From positions 505,266 through 569,265 of the forward strand of contig VWZF01006056.1 in the NCBI GenBank assembly GCA_013396755.1: a stretch of 64,000 nt of DNA, read 5' to 3'. The notes under the pieces were generated by a model. The model was not told where the DNA came from. It did no database searches and was given only the letters and a program-made list of their open reading frames with translations. Position 1 is the first letter of the stretch; each line of letters begins with the position of its first letter. This DNA is from Sclerurus mexicanus (Eukaryota; Chordata; Aves; Passeriformes; Furnariidae). Shown piece by piece: positions 35,952 to 46,127 of this stretch. A program made the translations under genes and the position numbers.

Positions 35952-35959
35952 TATAAAAG
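35952..35959 (+). promoter_or_regulatory. TATA box, candidate core promoter
   Basis: TATAAAAG is a full match to the TATA-box consensus. It sits just downstream of the CpG island and CT tract, and upstream of a possible exon ending in a consensus splice donor. Transcription would be expected to start about 25-32 bases downstream, near 35980-35990. No TSS data are available, so orientation and start are inferred. Confidence 0.6.
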
Positions 35960-36039
35960 CCTGATGTAATCCTTAATGCAGCCCCTGGCTACAAAGACTG
36001 GATCTAGTTTCACAGAGAGAGATTCAGAAGCAGAATTTG

Positions 36040-36076
36040 AAAAAAAGAAAAAAAAAAAGAAAAAGAAAAAAAAAAG
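36040..36076. repeat. A-rich tract inside the probable exon
   Basis: Runs of A interrupted by single G residues. If transcribed it would make an A-rich stretch of 5' UTR close to the cap. Confidence 0.85.
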
Positions 36077-36418
36077 TGGGGGGAGAAGAGAGAGAAAGAA
36101 GGAAAAGCAGACGAGTGGATTTTAAACAAACATATCTTTCTGAAGAAGACCATTCTCGCTCCTCGCTGCTGGGAAAGCTACTCTGAGCCCTGCTGTATAT
36201 TTTTTTTTCAAAGGAGAAGACTTGATTGTCTGCTTGGATCTAATGATTTACTGGCTTTTAACTGCGTTTTTTCTCTCTCCTAAGGATTCCTCAAAAACCG
36301 GCTTAATTATTTTCAGCTTTTCTCTTCTACCTGCCTGTCTGCAGAGACACCAAAGGTTCTCCCTTCCTTTCCCTCCCCACCCCCATTTCTTTTAGGATTT
36401 TTTCCCCTTTTCCCTTTA

Positions 36419-36470
36419 ATATATACATATATATATATATATATAAATGTGTATGTATATATATATGTAG
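36419..36470. repeat. (TA)n microsatellite inside the probable exon
   Basis: Alternating TA with a few interruptions such as TACATA and TGTATG. It lies within the probable transcribed region and would be length-variable. ATG 36449 lies within it. Confidence 0.92.
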
Positions 36471-36631
36471 AGTCGAGAGTGGAGGAAGCGGAGGGAGAGG
36501 GGCTTCTGCCATCCTTTGGACTTCAAGCGCTGGCCAATGTTGGGCTGGTTACCCCTGGATATGTTGCTGGTTTCCATTTGGAATTTGACAAAGGGAAGAA
36601 GAAGGATATAAAACCTGGGGAGCTCAGCAAG

Positions 36632-37361
36632 GTAAGGGGCTCCCGGCCACCCTTCCTTCTTCCACAGAGGGGAGGGAGAGGGGGAACACGACTGCTCCGG
36701 GCTGCGCTTTGCCTGGGGTGCAGAAGGGTCTGTCTCCATCCCCAGGGGAGGCAGGGACGGGAGCAGCGCTAGGCACCCACTCCTCTGCTTTTGCCCCTGG
36801 AAACGGCACCCGGACGATGTTTTCATCCTCTCCTCTCTGCAATTTGGACCGATAGGGCGTAATCATTCCCTGGCATGGGAAGTTTTAACTTTTGTGCATG
36901 CGGGTCCTGTGGGCAAACATCAAGCGGTGGTGGAAAATATTGATGCCTGCAGGATGCGGAGGGGAAAATGCAGTCGTGTCCTGGGGAAAGCAGCTGGGGA
37001 CTGGGTGTTTTGGAGAGGAGAAAGGCAGCCAGGAGAGGGAAGAGGAGCGGGGGATCGCGACAGGAGTGCTGCAGAGCTAGCCGGGGCTGAACTGCGAAGT
37101 GGTCTGAAGCCGCGGTGCCTTCGCGGGCAGCCCTGGGGTCCGGGACTCCTCAGCCTGCAATGTTGGCAAACAAAGTCTCGGAAGGACAGGCAGCTGCCTG
37201 CCCCTGGCATGAATCTGCCCTTATGCCAGCTCCTTGCCTTCCCCCTTTTCCTTGGAGAGCTCTGAGGTGTGTATGGGGGGGTCCTTGCTCGCTTTGCCGC
37301 TGGTGTGGCTCCTACCCAGAGCTGGAGGCAACGCATGGGGAGGCGATGGTTCCTAATGTGC
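36632..37361 (+). other. Start of presumed first intron, GC-rich
   Basis: GC-rich sequence after the splice donor at 36632, with no further convincing exon. The 123-codon + frame (36894-37265) and 138-codon - frame (36920-37336) overlap and have no domain pattern. Confidence 0.35.
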
Positions 37362-37630
37362 NNNNNNNNNNNNNNNNNNNNNNNNNNNNNNNNNNNNNNN
37401 NNNNNNNNNNNNNNNNNNNNNNNNNNNNNNNNNNNNNNNNNNNNNNNNNNNNNNNNNNNNNNNNNNNNNNNNNNNNNNNNNNNNNNNNNNNNNNNNNNNN
37501 NNNNNNNNNNNNNNNNNNNNNNNNNNNNNNNNNNNNNNNNNNNNNNNNNNNNNNNNNNNNNNNNNNNNNNNNNNNNNNNNNNNNNNNNNNNNNNNNNNNN
37601 NNNNNNNNNNNNNNNNNNNNNNNNNNNNNN
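37362..37630. other. Assembly gap (269 N)
   Basis: A run of N. It is followed immediately by ten G residues (37631-37640), which suggests that a GC-rich or G-run sequence halted assembly. Frames drawn across the gap are meaningless. Confidence 1.
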
Positions 37631-37640
37631 GGGGGGGGGG

Positions 37641-38309
37641 AATGGAGAGAGAAGGAGTCTCCATCAGGATGCGTAATTACAAAGCATCTTGTTCTGAATC
37701 ACCCTGTGTGGGAATGAATCGCAAAATTTGTCTCTCCCTCTTCCCCCACCACCCCCTTCCCTTTCACGGCCTGACATTCGCTGATGGAGGGTGGCTGTTG
37801 ATGCATCTTCAGACTTTCACAGAGAGGTGTTTCAGCCATGACTCTGCCAAGGCTGGAAGTAAAAGGGGCAAAGCGGGATGGAGAGGATCACGTAGATGTT
37901 TCAAAGGGACTTTTCAGCCCGGCTGTGCCCCAGCCCTGACTGAGAGCAGGCATTGCTCCCCGAGTCGAAAGCACAGGTTTCAGATCAACTCTTCCAGGTA
38001 CTGTCGGTTGTGACTCACACTGATGTCCCTGATCCTGCCCTGGCCAAGGAAACAACCCCTGTGAATCAGTTGCACAGAAGGGAGGTGGTAGAGAAGGCAG
38101 CATCAAGGCAAGGTCAAAGGGATGGAGGGCAAAAAGACACCCCCCCTTCCATCCCTGACCACCACATTCCTTTGGAGCTGGGGCTTTCCAAGGCTCAGGC
38201 TCCATCCACCTCCAACACCGGGTCTGGCGACTGCCAGGGCCAGCTGACAGCTGATGGCTGAGGGAGGAGGAAGAGGAGGAGAGGAAGGAGGGGGCTGAGG
38301 AAGAACGAA
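37641..38309. other. GC-rich noncoding interval, nothing recognised
   Basis: No gene or repeat recognised. A purine-rich GGA stretch occurs at 38258-38300. Confidence 0.45.
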
Positions 38310-38770
38310 GCTACTTTGACAGATGCCCAAAGCTGCCTGTGCGGCAGAGCGAAAATCGCAGCGCCTCGAAAGCCTCCCTGGGAGGGAGCCAGGGGCGGTC
38401 AGGGCGCAGGGGCACCTCCCCAGCCCCGTTACCTGTTGATTAGCAATAGGTTTGCCCTCACCTGGCCGTGCAAAGCCTGAGGATAGCCAGGAGGAACGAG
38501 CCCCCGGCACCCCGCGGAGTTGCCTGGTGACCTCCGTGGCAGAGCAGGGAGGGCTGTGTGTTAATGATGATGACTCTGCTTTGGCTGGTGCTGAAATATC
38601 TGTATTATCTATTATCAGCTGGGAGACGAGGCTGTAGGCTTCGCAGAGCTGGGATCTCATCCAAAGTCCGGGCTGCTAAAGGAAACAAACAACTCCCTAT
38701 GCATATTAAGTGGGTCCCTAATTAATTAATGACTCATTAACCTGGGTCCCACAGTCCTTGCTGTGCCCAA
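38310..38770. promoter_or_regulatory. Candidate enhancer, dense motif cluster
   Basis: Motif words stand close together. They are ACCTGTTGATTAG (38431-38443), E-box CACCTG (38459-38464), paired GATA-type words TTATCT (38605-38610) and TTATCA (38612-38617) overlapping E-box CAGCTG (38616-38621), ATGCATAT (38699-38706), and TAATTAATTAAT (38719-38730) overlapping AP-1 TGACTCA (38730-38736). A direct repeat GGGTCCC (38712-38718 and 38744-38750) flanks the last pair. The block lies about 2 kb downstream of the probable first exon. The 185-codon minus frame (38103-38660) is not accepted as coding. Confidence 0.35.
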
Positions 38771-40500
38771 GACTTCACCGAGGAAGAGAAAGGAGATCTC
38801 AGGGAAGAGCTAGGGAGGTTTTCACCCTGGGAGGGTGCTGAGGAATTGCACCAGCCCTCAGCCAATCTACACTGCCAGGGAACACGGTGGGCACGGGGAT
38901 GAGCCAGGCAGGGCGCAGGGGACAGGGGACAGGCAGAGGGCTGAGCAGGCAGGACATTCTGCCTGATGGGTCTCAAAGGGACATGGGAAGCACGGGGCTG
39001 CTGGGGTAGAGGGAACCAGGGGACCTCCATGCTCTGTTCTGTGTGATGTAGAGGGGTCAGGGTGCAGCACCACTTCTGCTGTGGAAGGGCAAGAAGAAAC
39101 TGAATGGGGTAAAGGCACAGGCAGGGCAGGAGCAGGACTCCCAACCCTTGGGGTGGTGTTGCAGAAGCCTGGGTGAAGGCATAGGGGCTTGCAGCCCCTT
39201 ATAATTGACGAGCAAAGGTGAGCAGGCTTAGAGAAGGACTGGCTGCAAAGTGCAGGGGTTTTCCATTAATGTTGGTTCTGTACCCCTCTCCTTCTTACAT
39301 GGGGGAAACTGAGGCACAGACCTCGTGCCAGACCCCATTCTCAAGCTGGGAAACGTGTGTGTGTGGGGACACTCCTGATCTCCACTCAAACCTCAAGGAG
39401 CAGCCAAAGGCAAACCTCCACGGCGGGGGGAGCAACCCCCATCCCACTGCTCTGCCACCCCTAGGGAGACCCGCATCGCCTTCTGCCCCACAGGCCCTCA
39501 GAGGTGGTCTGGGACACCCACACCGCCCTTCCCTCCCTTGCAGCACCCCACAGCCCCCTTTTTCAACCACCGCAAACTCAGGGACACCACCCCCCCGAAC
39601 ACACACACCACACACACACACACACACACTCCATCCTTCCCATAGCATCACCGCCGTTCCCACTGGACACCCGGGGAGGGAGAGGCTGGGAAAGAGCAGG
39701 GGACATCCCAACCTCGTTGAGGATCCCCTGCACACCTCTCCCCTACCCAAGCCCGGTGCCGGGGGGGCTGTCGGGGGCGGCCGGGGCTTGCGGCGAGCGG
39801 CGGGGAGGTGGCGCTCGCAGCCCGGCTATCGCCGCTCGCCGCCCCCGGAGCTCTCGGATGCTCGGCACAACCCGTGGAGCGCTGCTCCCCTTTATCCCCC
39901 CGCCAAAAAAACCCCCCAAAGACCCCACCTGCACGGCTGGGGCTCGCAACAAGCTCTGCCTCGCACCCCGCACCCGAAAATCGCCGCCCACGGGGTTTAT
40001 TTCCCGCTTTCCAGCATCACCTTCCCAGGGGCTTTTTGCCCCCCCATCCCATATACCGTGCTTTTTACCATACCCCTCCCCTACATATTTCACTCTCCCT
40101 CCTCCGCCTTCTCCCCAGTTTCAGCATCCTTGTGAAAATAGAGGCTCGTTGATGTTCCACGGGCTCTCCATGGGAGCGCAAGTGGTGTGTGCAGCTCTGT
40201 TACTCTTATGCCAAGAATGGGGGGTAGGGGGCAGCCCCCAGCTCCAAGGGCTTGCTGGGGGTTTTCACACCATCCGTTGCTCCCCTAAAAGTGGGGGAAA
40301 GGGATTCCCCAGCACTCTGCTCCTGGGAGTCCACCCACAGTATCGTCTAGCAGGGATCATGCCCCATCAGTGCTACTGGGAAGGGAGGGATGATGGGGGG
40401 ATTCCCGCAGTGTCTGTGTGGCTACAGATACCTTTTCTTGTCCCTTTTTTTGGGGGAGGGAGAGGGGAAGGCAGCGTGCTCATAGATACAGATTCACCTT
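38771..40500. other. GC-rich interval with a second CpG cluster
   Basis: CpG density is high again at about 39670-40010. Frames of 305 codons (39218-40135) and 369 codons (39504-40613) cross it on the + strand in different frames, with proline/histidine-rich and CA-repeat-coded residues. These are stop-poor GC-rich frames without a domain. A second promoter or CpG shore is possible, but no TATA box or clear donor was found. Confidence 0.4.
39599..39630. repeat. (CA)n microsatellite
   Basis: About 15 CA units with one CCA interruption, inside the CpG-rich interval. Confidence 0.92.
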
Positions 40501-40534
40501 CTCCCGGAGCTCAAGTGCAGCACGCAGGAAATCC

Positions 40535-40640
40535 CCTGTCATCGATACCTGTTGCACGGTATCAGCTCGGCTCATTAATTAGCTCCGGGAAAGCTGCGCT
40601 GGTAAACAAATGAGTCAAAGCTTTTCTTCGAGTCTGATGC
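40535..40640. promoter_or_regulatory. Candidate enhancer core
   Basis: Within about 100 bases there is ATCGAT (40541-40546), ATTAATTAG (40574-40582, homeodomain-like), GTAAACAAA (40602-40610, FOX-like), TGAGTCA (40611-40617, AP-1) and TCAAAG (40615-40620, TCF-like). The last three overlap or abut. This resembles a compact regulatory module, but function is not shown. Confidence 0.3.
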
Positions 40641-41280
40641 CGGGCTTGCAGCACACCAGTTGCCACCTTTCTAGGATAGGTGCAAAGAGAGAGGAGTATT
40701 TTCCTCAAGATGGATGACAGGCTGTCTCTGGAACCAGCTCGCCTCCTCCCCTTGGAGAAAATTCACATCCCCAAGAGAGCCTTCAAAGAGAAGGGAGCTG
40801 GCACCTGACCTGGAGGTTTGCAGAGGAGTCTTGGTGTCACAGCACATATCAGAACAGCTCGATGTGGCTGCAAAGTCCCCATCACATCCCAGTGTTCACC
40901 CTTCCCAGGATGCTGCCGTGTTCTCATGGTTCTTTTCCCAAATTCCTTGAGCTCTCTGCTTGTCTGAGGTTTACAGAAGGTGCTGAGATGAAAGAGGGCA
41001 GGAGGGTGATGCTTGTGCTTAGATGAAACTTGACCAAGAGTTAAGTTGCTGGTGGGAGTTGATGTCCATCCATGTATTTGGGTGGGGTGGGGACTTGGGG
41101 CTCTGAAGACTGGGAAGAAAGGGATTGGGGTACAATTCTCTCAGCCAGAGTGGGCATAAGTGTCTTATTCTTTGACCCTCAGTTGCTTTGAACCACATCT
41201 TCCAGGAAAAACAGTATTTCAGTGTTCTATCTGCACTGTAGACGCAGAGGTTCTTTTTGATTTGAGATGCACTCCTCTCC
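40641..41280. other. Noncoding interval, nothing recognised
   Basis: No gene or repeat recognised. It is the right margin of the CR1-free domain. Confidence 0.45.
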
Positions 41281-41508
41281 TTTAGATTTAATATTAGGAA
41301 GAAATTGATCCCTGGGAGGGTGGGCAGGCCCTGGCACAGGTTGCCCAGAGAATTTGTGGATACCCCATCCCTGGAAGTGTTCAAGACAGGGCTGGATGAT
41401 GCTTGGAGCAACCTGATCTAGTGGAAGGTGTCCCTGCCCATGGCAGGCCATTGTAATGAGATCTTTAAGATCCCTTTCAACCCAAACCATTCTGTAATTT
41501 TATGATTC
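41281..41508 (+). mobile_element. CR1 LINE 3' end, sense
   Basis: Sense CR1: 'tttagatttaatattaggaa', 'gttgcccagagaatttgtgg', 'gatctagtggaaggtgtccc' and the terminal 'cccaaaccattctgtaattt'. It is the first CR1 after the CpG-rich domain. The frames of 130 and 87 codons on the minus strand here are repeat shadows. Confidence 0.94.
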
Positions 41509-41879
41509 ATGACTCCTCAGATCCCAAATCCACAGGGGAAGAACCCTCTATGTCCCAAATCACTATGACAGGGAGCTGTGGCAACCCTCATTTCTCCAAG
41601 TCAGGGCCACCACAGATGCTATTCTGCTTTTCAGCATCCAGTGTTGGAGGTTCCATGTGCTTTGAAACCCTTCTTAATGCTCCTGCTATCAAAAAAGCAA
41701 TTCTTCCACAACCCCAAACCATTCCTGTCCCAATATTGGTTGAGTTTTATTCAAACAAAAGAAACCACCAACTAGAAGCCAAACTACTCTCTTGGAGAGC
41801 AATCTGGCAGGGCAGCCCATGGGGAGAGCATAATTCCCCCTCTCTTATATTCATTCCATGTGACATTTGGCTCTGTAAT

Positions 41880-42330
41880 ATGGTTTGCAGGATGCTGAGG
41901 CTACAAAACGTAACAATAATAAGAAATAAAGGAAGGGAAAATGAGCAGTAAATGAAGTCCCTTAACAACGTCCATTTGTCGACACATCTTGGACTTAGAA
42001 ATTCCTCGCAGTGCCTCTTGAAGCGAGGGGTTTGTATTAGTCTGATTATGCTGGGATAATCTCTCATGTTGCTCCAGGAAGCTCTGAGGGAAAAGGGAAG
42101 GGGAAAAAAAAAAAAGAAAAGGAAAGATAACATTTTAAATCAGAGGGCTGCTAGATTGGTGACTGTCTGGCAGACACACATCACTGCCCCCTTTATGAAA
42201 ATTTAAATTAGTTACCTCTGTCAGAGAAAACGAGAGATTTGCTGATTTTAATTTGTTGGAGCAAACCACCCCCTGCCAGTGTTATCAAAATTAAACCAGG
42301 GATGGTTTCCTACTTTCCTTCTCCTACCCT
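41880..42330. promoter_or_regulatory. Candidate conserved regulatory element
   Basis: High-complexity noncoding sequence. Words include ACAAAACGTAACAATAATAA (about 41902-41921), CCATTTGTCGACACATC, an inverted pair GATTAT (42044-42049) and ATAATC (42056-42061) of bicoid/OTX-like type, and a second AT-leaning half (42180-42330) with AATTTAAATTAG and ATTTTAATTTGTTGG. An A/G-rich tract at 42090-42125 separates the halves. There is no CR1 inside. Conservation is untested. Confidence 0.32.
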
Positions 42331-45215
42331 CTCTGCATTTTTTCTGAAATATCCCTTCATAAAACATTGATTAAGGAGTGACCAGCTGCTGACAAACGAG
42401 CTGTTGAAACAGCTGTGCCGTGTTTGGTGTCCTGCCTTATCCCTGGAACAGGGAGGATCATGGAAAGCAAAGAGGATCTGGAGGAAGATACAGAGCCCTT
42501 GTAAGGAAATCTCGATTTTCTACCTGTTTGGAATAGTTGGGGCTAAAAACTGAAACAGGTGGGTGTATTCTTACACGTTGCACTGTGTGCTGGCTGAAGA
42601 GCGTACGTGAAACAAGAGATATAAAATATACAGAGTCTCCCTCCAGTGAGCATCACAGTTTTAGACTGGTGATTTACTCAGGTAGAGCTGCTGCTTTCTG
42701 ACTTGATTTGGCGTAAGAGAAGGACACAAGGCATCCTGCATATATTTGGGACACCATTTTGTGCATACCATGTGCAGGTACCAGTATATGTTATCGCCAG
42801 CTCTTTCTCTGAACATCTAGTTTTGGTCAGAGGCAGATCTTGTGACACCTCATGCTGTTATTTCAGCACTCCCACCTGCATGCTCACCTTGTCAGCTGCC
42901 TGTTTTCAGGCTGACTTTGCTACATGGAGGTGTTCCCTCAGCTTTTTGAGCTCACCTGGCCTATAACAAAGTCCTTGCTGTTTGCAAAATGCCTCCTTTA
43001 TTCCCTCTGTCAATTTTTAGGAATATCCCATTTCTGGCAGATGTACTTATTCCATATTCCTTGAAAGTTAGCATACCTCTCACTCCTCTGGGATAGGGGT
43101 CATGATAACCATGATAGAATAGATTTGGAGCAGAAACTCTTTGTCTCTGTCCCATCTGTGCTCCTGTCTTCTTGGAGATGACCATTAAGTTTACAGCTCC
43201 ACAAACCTCTGGAGGTTTGGTGTATCCAACATTAAACTCCATGGTTTGATTTTAGAAGCTGCTCTAGTGCAATTCCCACAATGGACCAAGGACATCCTCA
43301 GAGGGCTGATCTCATCCACTGCCAAACCTCGTGGCTCAGGCCAGGGGATCAGGTCACAGTTAATTAAGACATTGGTCTTTCTGCACTTTGTTTTTCTCAT
43401 TTGTGAAATGGGGATGCCTGGCTTCCTCCTCCCCAGGGGGGCTCTGTGCCAGCTATTCCACTGGATGTGGTCAAACAACATTTCCTTTGGAATTCTGAGA
43501 TTAAGGACACCAGCCAAGCAACAGAAATTAATTATTCTTTTTATGTCTTGACTCTGGATGCATGTCCACCCCTAAATGTTCCTTCTGAGTCATGGTTTCT
43601 TGTCCTTTCTCAGTCTTTATTTTCTTGATGCCTTTCTACAACCATGGCTCTGGAAGTATGCAAATATCCTGTACCTTTCTTGGTTTCCCTCTGGATTAAA
43701 GACATACTTTTCCAGGAGACCTTGTGTAACACTGCAACACGGCCCTTTGTATATAGTCCAGCACACAATGACATGCAAATGGATTAAGCCTGGGGTAGGA
43801 GTTTGGTTTATAGTGGATGTTGTTGAGCAGCAGCCTAACAATGATGATCTTCTGGAAACAAATATCTGCTGGTTCCTGCAAATGAAAGTCGATACACCTT
43901 CAGAAAGAAATCTGTCCCGATGGGGTCTTTTGTATTGAAAGCCCTGTTGGTAGATTTATTCATTGTGCAGCTCCGTTCCCTTAACAAGTCAGTTATTCAT
44001 TGGCCAATGCTTGAGGGTGTGTGGAATTTATGGTCATAGTCCTGTAATCAGATATTTTGTTAGAGAGGGCTTTGCCACCGTGGAAGGTTTGAATAAATCA
44101 GTATGCAGCAAAAATTGATCCTCTCACAATCTATTTCTGGACTCAGCTTCTGCTTCAAGAGTCTTTCCTCCCTTCTGGAACCGTGCTATTAAAGCCTTTG
44201 CATGTTTGTGCTGTGGTCAGCTCTACCAAAGCTATGCATTAGTGCATGTGTACAGACAGACAAACACTTAGGTGTGTTTTCTGAGCTTGATTTTTGTTCT
44301 GAGATACTTGAGATACATGCTGCTACCATTTGTGAGCCAAAAAAAAAAAAAAAAGAAAGAGTTTTTTCCAATCACCTGATTTAAGCATCTGCAGGTTGGA
44401 AAGAACTGCTTGAAAAGGCTTTAATCAACTGCCAGTGAAGAAAGGGAAATCAGGTTCTGAGTAGCTGCACTGGTGCTTTAAGTACTAAAGAGCTTGGCCC
44501 TCTAATCTCCACTTCTCAGATGTTGTTCTACAATCTGATCAGCTCTATTGAGCTGAAACAAGGGTTAATTGCTAACAAAATGCTCCACACTTTTGTGCAT
44601 ACAAAGGAAGTGGCAAAGGGTGAACACCTCACTTTTTGGAGGTTATTGCAATCTTCCTGTGTGCAGGTGATGGTCAGGGAATTTGGTTCTTACATGTACT
44701 CTGAGAATATCTCTCTATGAAGATAAAATTACAGCAGAGCCTCTGATTTTTACGGCAGAAATCAGGGGTGGGAGGAGAGGAAAATCTCTGTAACCTAGCA
44801 GCATGTACAGCTGCTGTCTCTTAGGTCGTTGGTGATGTTAAATGTGTAAATGTCAATGAACCTCTTCCCTGAGCAGGGCTGAGCTGTCTTGGCACTTACA
44901 CTTGGGATGGAGATTGGCAGTGATTTGGTTAGTCAGTGGTCAGACATGCTGCCTGCCTTGCAAGTGTTGCCTGAGGCACAGCATCTTTCTAGGGAAACTC
45001 TGACGGCTCCAGGGGTGAGTTTTGATTTAAGGAGAGTGCGTGACAAAGGACATTTGGTGCCTGCTCTTCTCTGGTGAGTGCAGCCAGCCTAAAGGGGTGT
45101 AAGGCTGTGATAAGGACCATGTAGATTGTGTTCACAGAGCAAACAAATGGGTGTTTGTGGGAGAAGCCATGTGTGGGATGTATGTGGGAGAGGTTCCTGA
45201 GCTGCCCAAATCTCA
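42331..45215. other. Noncoding interval, nothing recognised
   Basis: No gene or repeat family recognised; an A run lies at 44339-44354. Frames of up to 120 codons overlap on both strands. Confidence 0.45.
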
Positions 45216-45490
45216 GTAGAATCATAGAATGTCCTGAGTTGAAAGGGATCCACAAGGATCAGCAAGTCCAACTCCTGGCCCTACACAAGACACCCTAAGA
45301 ATCCCACTATGTGCCTGAGAGGCTTGTCCAAACACTTCTTGAGCTCTGTCAGGCTTGGCGCTGTGATCACTTCCCTGGGGAGCCTGTTCCAGTGTCTGAC
45401 CACCCTCTGGGTGAAAAACCTTTTCCTAATATCCAGCCTAAACCTCCTCTGACATGGCTGCATGATGTTTCCTCAGGTCCTATCACTAGA
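45216..45490 (-). mobile_element. CR1 LINE 3' region, antisense, third subgroup
   Basis: Antisense copy of the 'ttgaaagggatccacaagga' subgroup. It continues with 'aagaatcccactatgtgcct', 'cctgttccagtgtctgacca' and 'ttttcctaatatccagccta'. About 275 bases are retained. Confidence 0.93.
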
Positions 45491-46069
45491 CACAGCACTG
45501 TCCTTCCAATCTCCCATTTTAGCATTTGCAGATCAGCCATGAGGGGAAATGAAGGAATAAGTAAATAGTGGATGTACATTTGCTGCATATCCTGAATACT
45601 TAAAAGAAAAAAAAAAACCAGGAACAATGTCAAATACTGTCTGTCCTGTGGGACTTGCTCGTTCCTGCCAGCTTGGGGTTTTTAGATATGTTAATGGGGA
45701 TAGCAGTGCTGTCAGGACTTCCAGATTCTCCAGATGGAGATGATGCTACTACCAGCAGGAGAGATGGTGACAGGCAGAAGAGCAGCAAGGCTGGGAGGGC
45801 AGGAGGGAAGCCAGGAGAGATCCTAGCAAAATGCTAGTTAGCTGGGGAATCCAGTTGAGTTGGATGAGTGGAAATGCCAGGAAGGCATCCTTTGCTGGGA
45901 GAGTTGACATGCTTGTAGATGTACCCAAGACACACCTCAGGGGCTAGACAGTTGCCTTTCTGTGGGAAGTGCCTACAGGCATGGAAATGCCATTGGAAGT
46001 TGTATTCCCTCAGACAGAGTACCCTCAGTCCAGATATCCTCTTCCAAGATCAGGGAAAATTCCGAGGAG
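45491..46069. other. Noncoding interval, nothing recognised
   Basis: No gene or repeat recognised apart from an A run at 45606-45617. Confidence 0.45.
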
Positions 46070-46127
46070 AGCTGGAGGTGATTTCTAGAGGTCCCTTTCA
46101 ACCTCAAGCATCTGTGATCTTATGATA
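46070..46127 (+). mobile_element. Short CR1-like 3' tail, sense
   Basis: A short sense terminus: 'gagctggaggtgatttctag', 'aggtccctttcaacctcaag' and 'tctgtgatcttatgata'. The pattern matches a CR1 end, but the copy is short and divergent. Confidence 0.7.

Larger units (their letters stand above)
35985..36631 (+). other. Probable first exon (mainly 5' UTR) of an unidentified gene
   Basis: The start is inferred from the TATA box at 35952. The end is the splice donor CAAG|GTAAGG with GT at 36632-36633, close to the vertebrate consensus. Inside are an A-rich tract (36040-36076), a TA microsatellite (about 36419-36470) and several ATGs. ATG 36243 opens 50 codons to a stop at 36393-36395. ATG 36537 opens 24 codons to a stop at 36609-36611; its product begins MLGWLPLDMLL. 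A third frame, open from ATG 36449 in the TA repeat, reaches the donor exactly at a codon boundary after 61 codons, so coding in this exon cannot be excluded. I do not recognise the gene. It could also be an alternative promoter of a larger gene. Confidence 0.45.

Noticed and set aside
37115..37717. Frames of 200, 135 and 103 codons
   Set aside because: They run through the N gap and have no meaning there.
39504..40613. 369-codon + frame
   Set aside because: It lies in stop-poor CpG-rich DNA, crosses a CA repeat that codes TH repeats, is proline-rich without a domain, and overlaps another long + frame (39218-40135).
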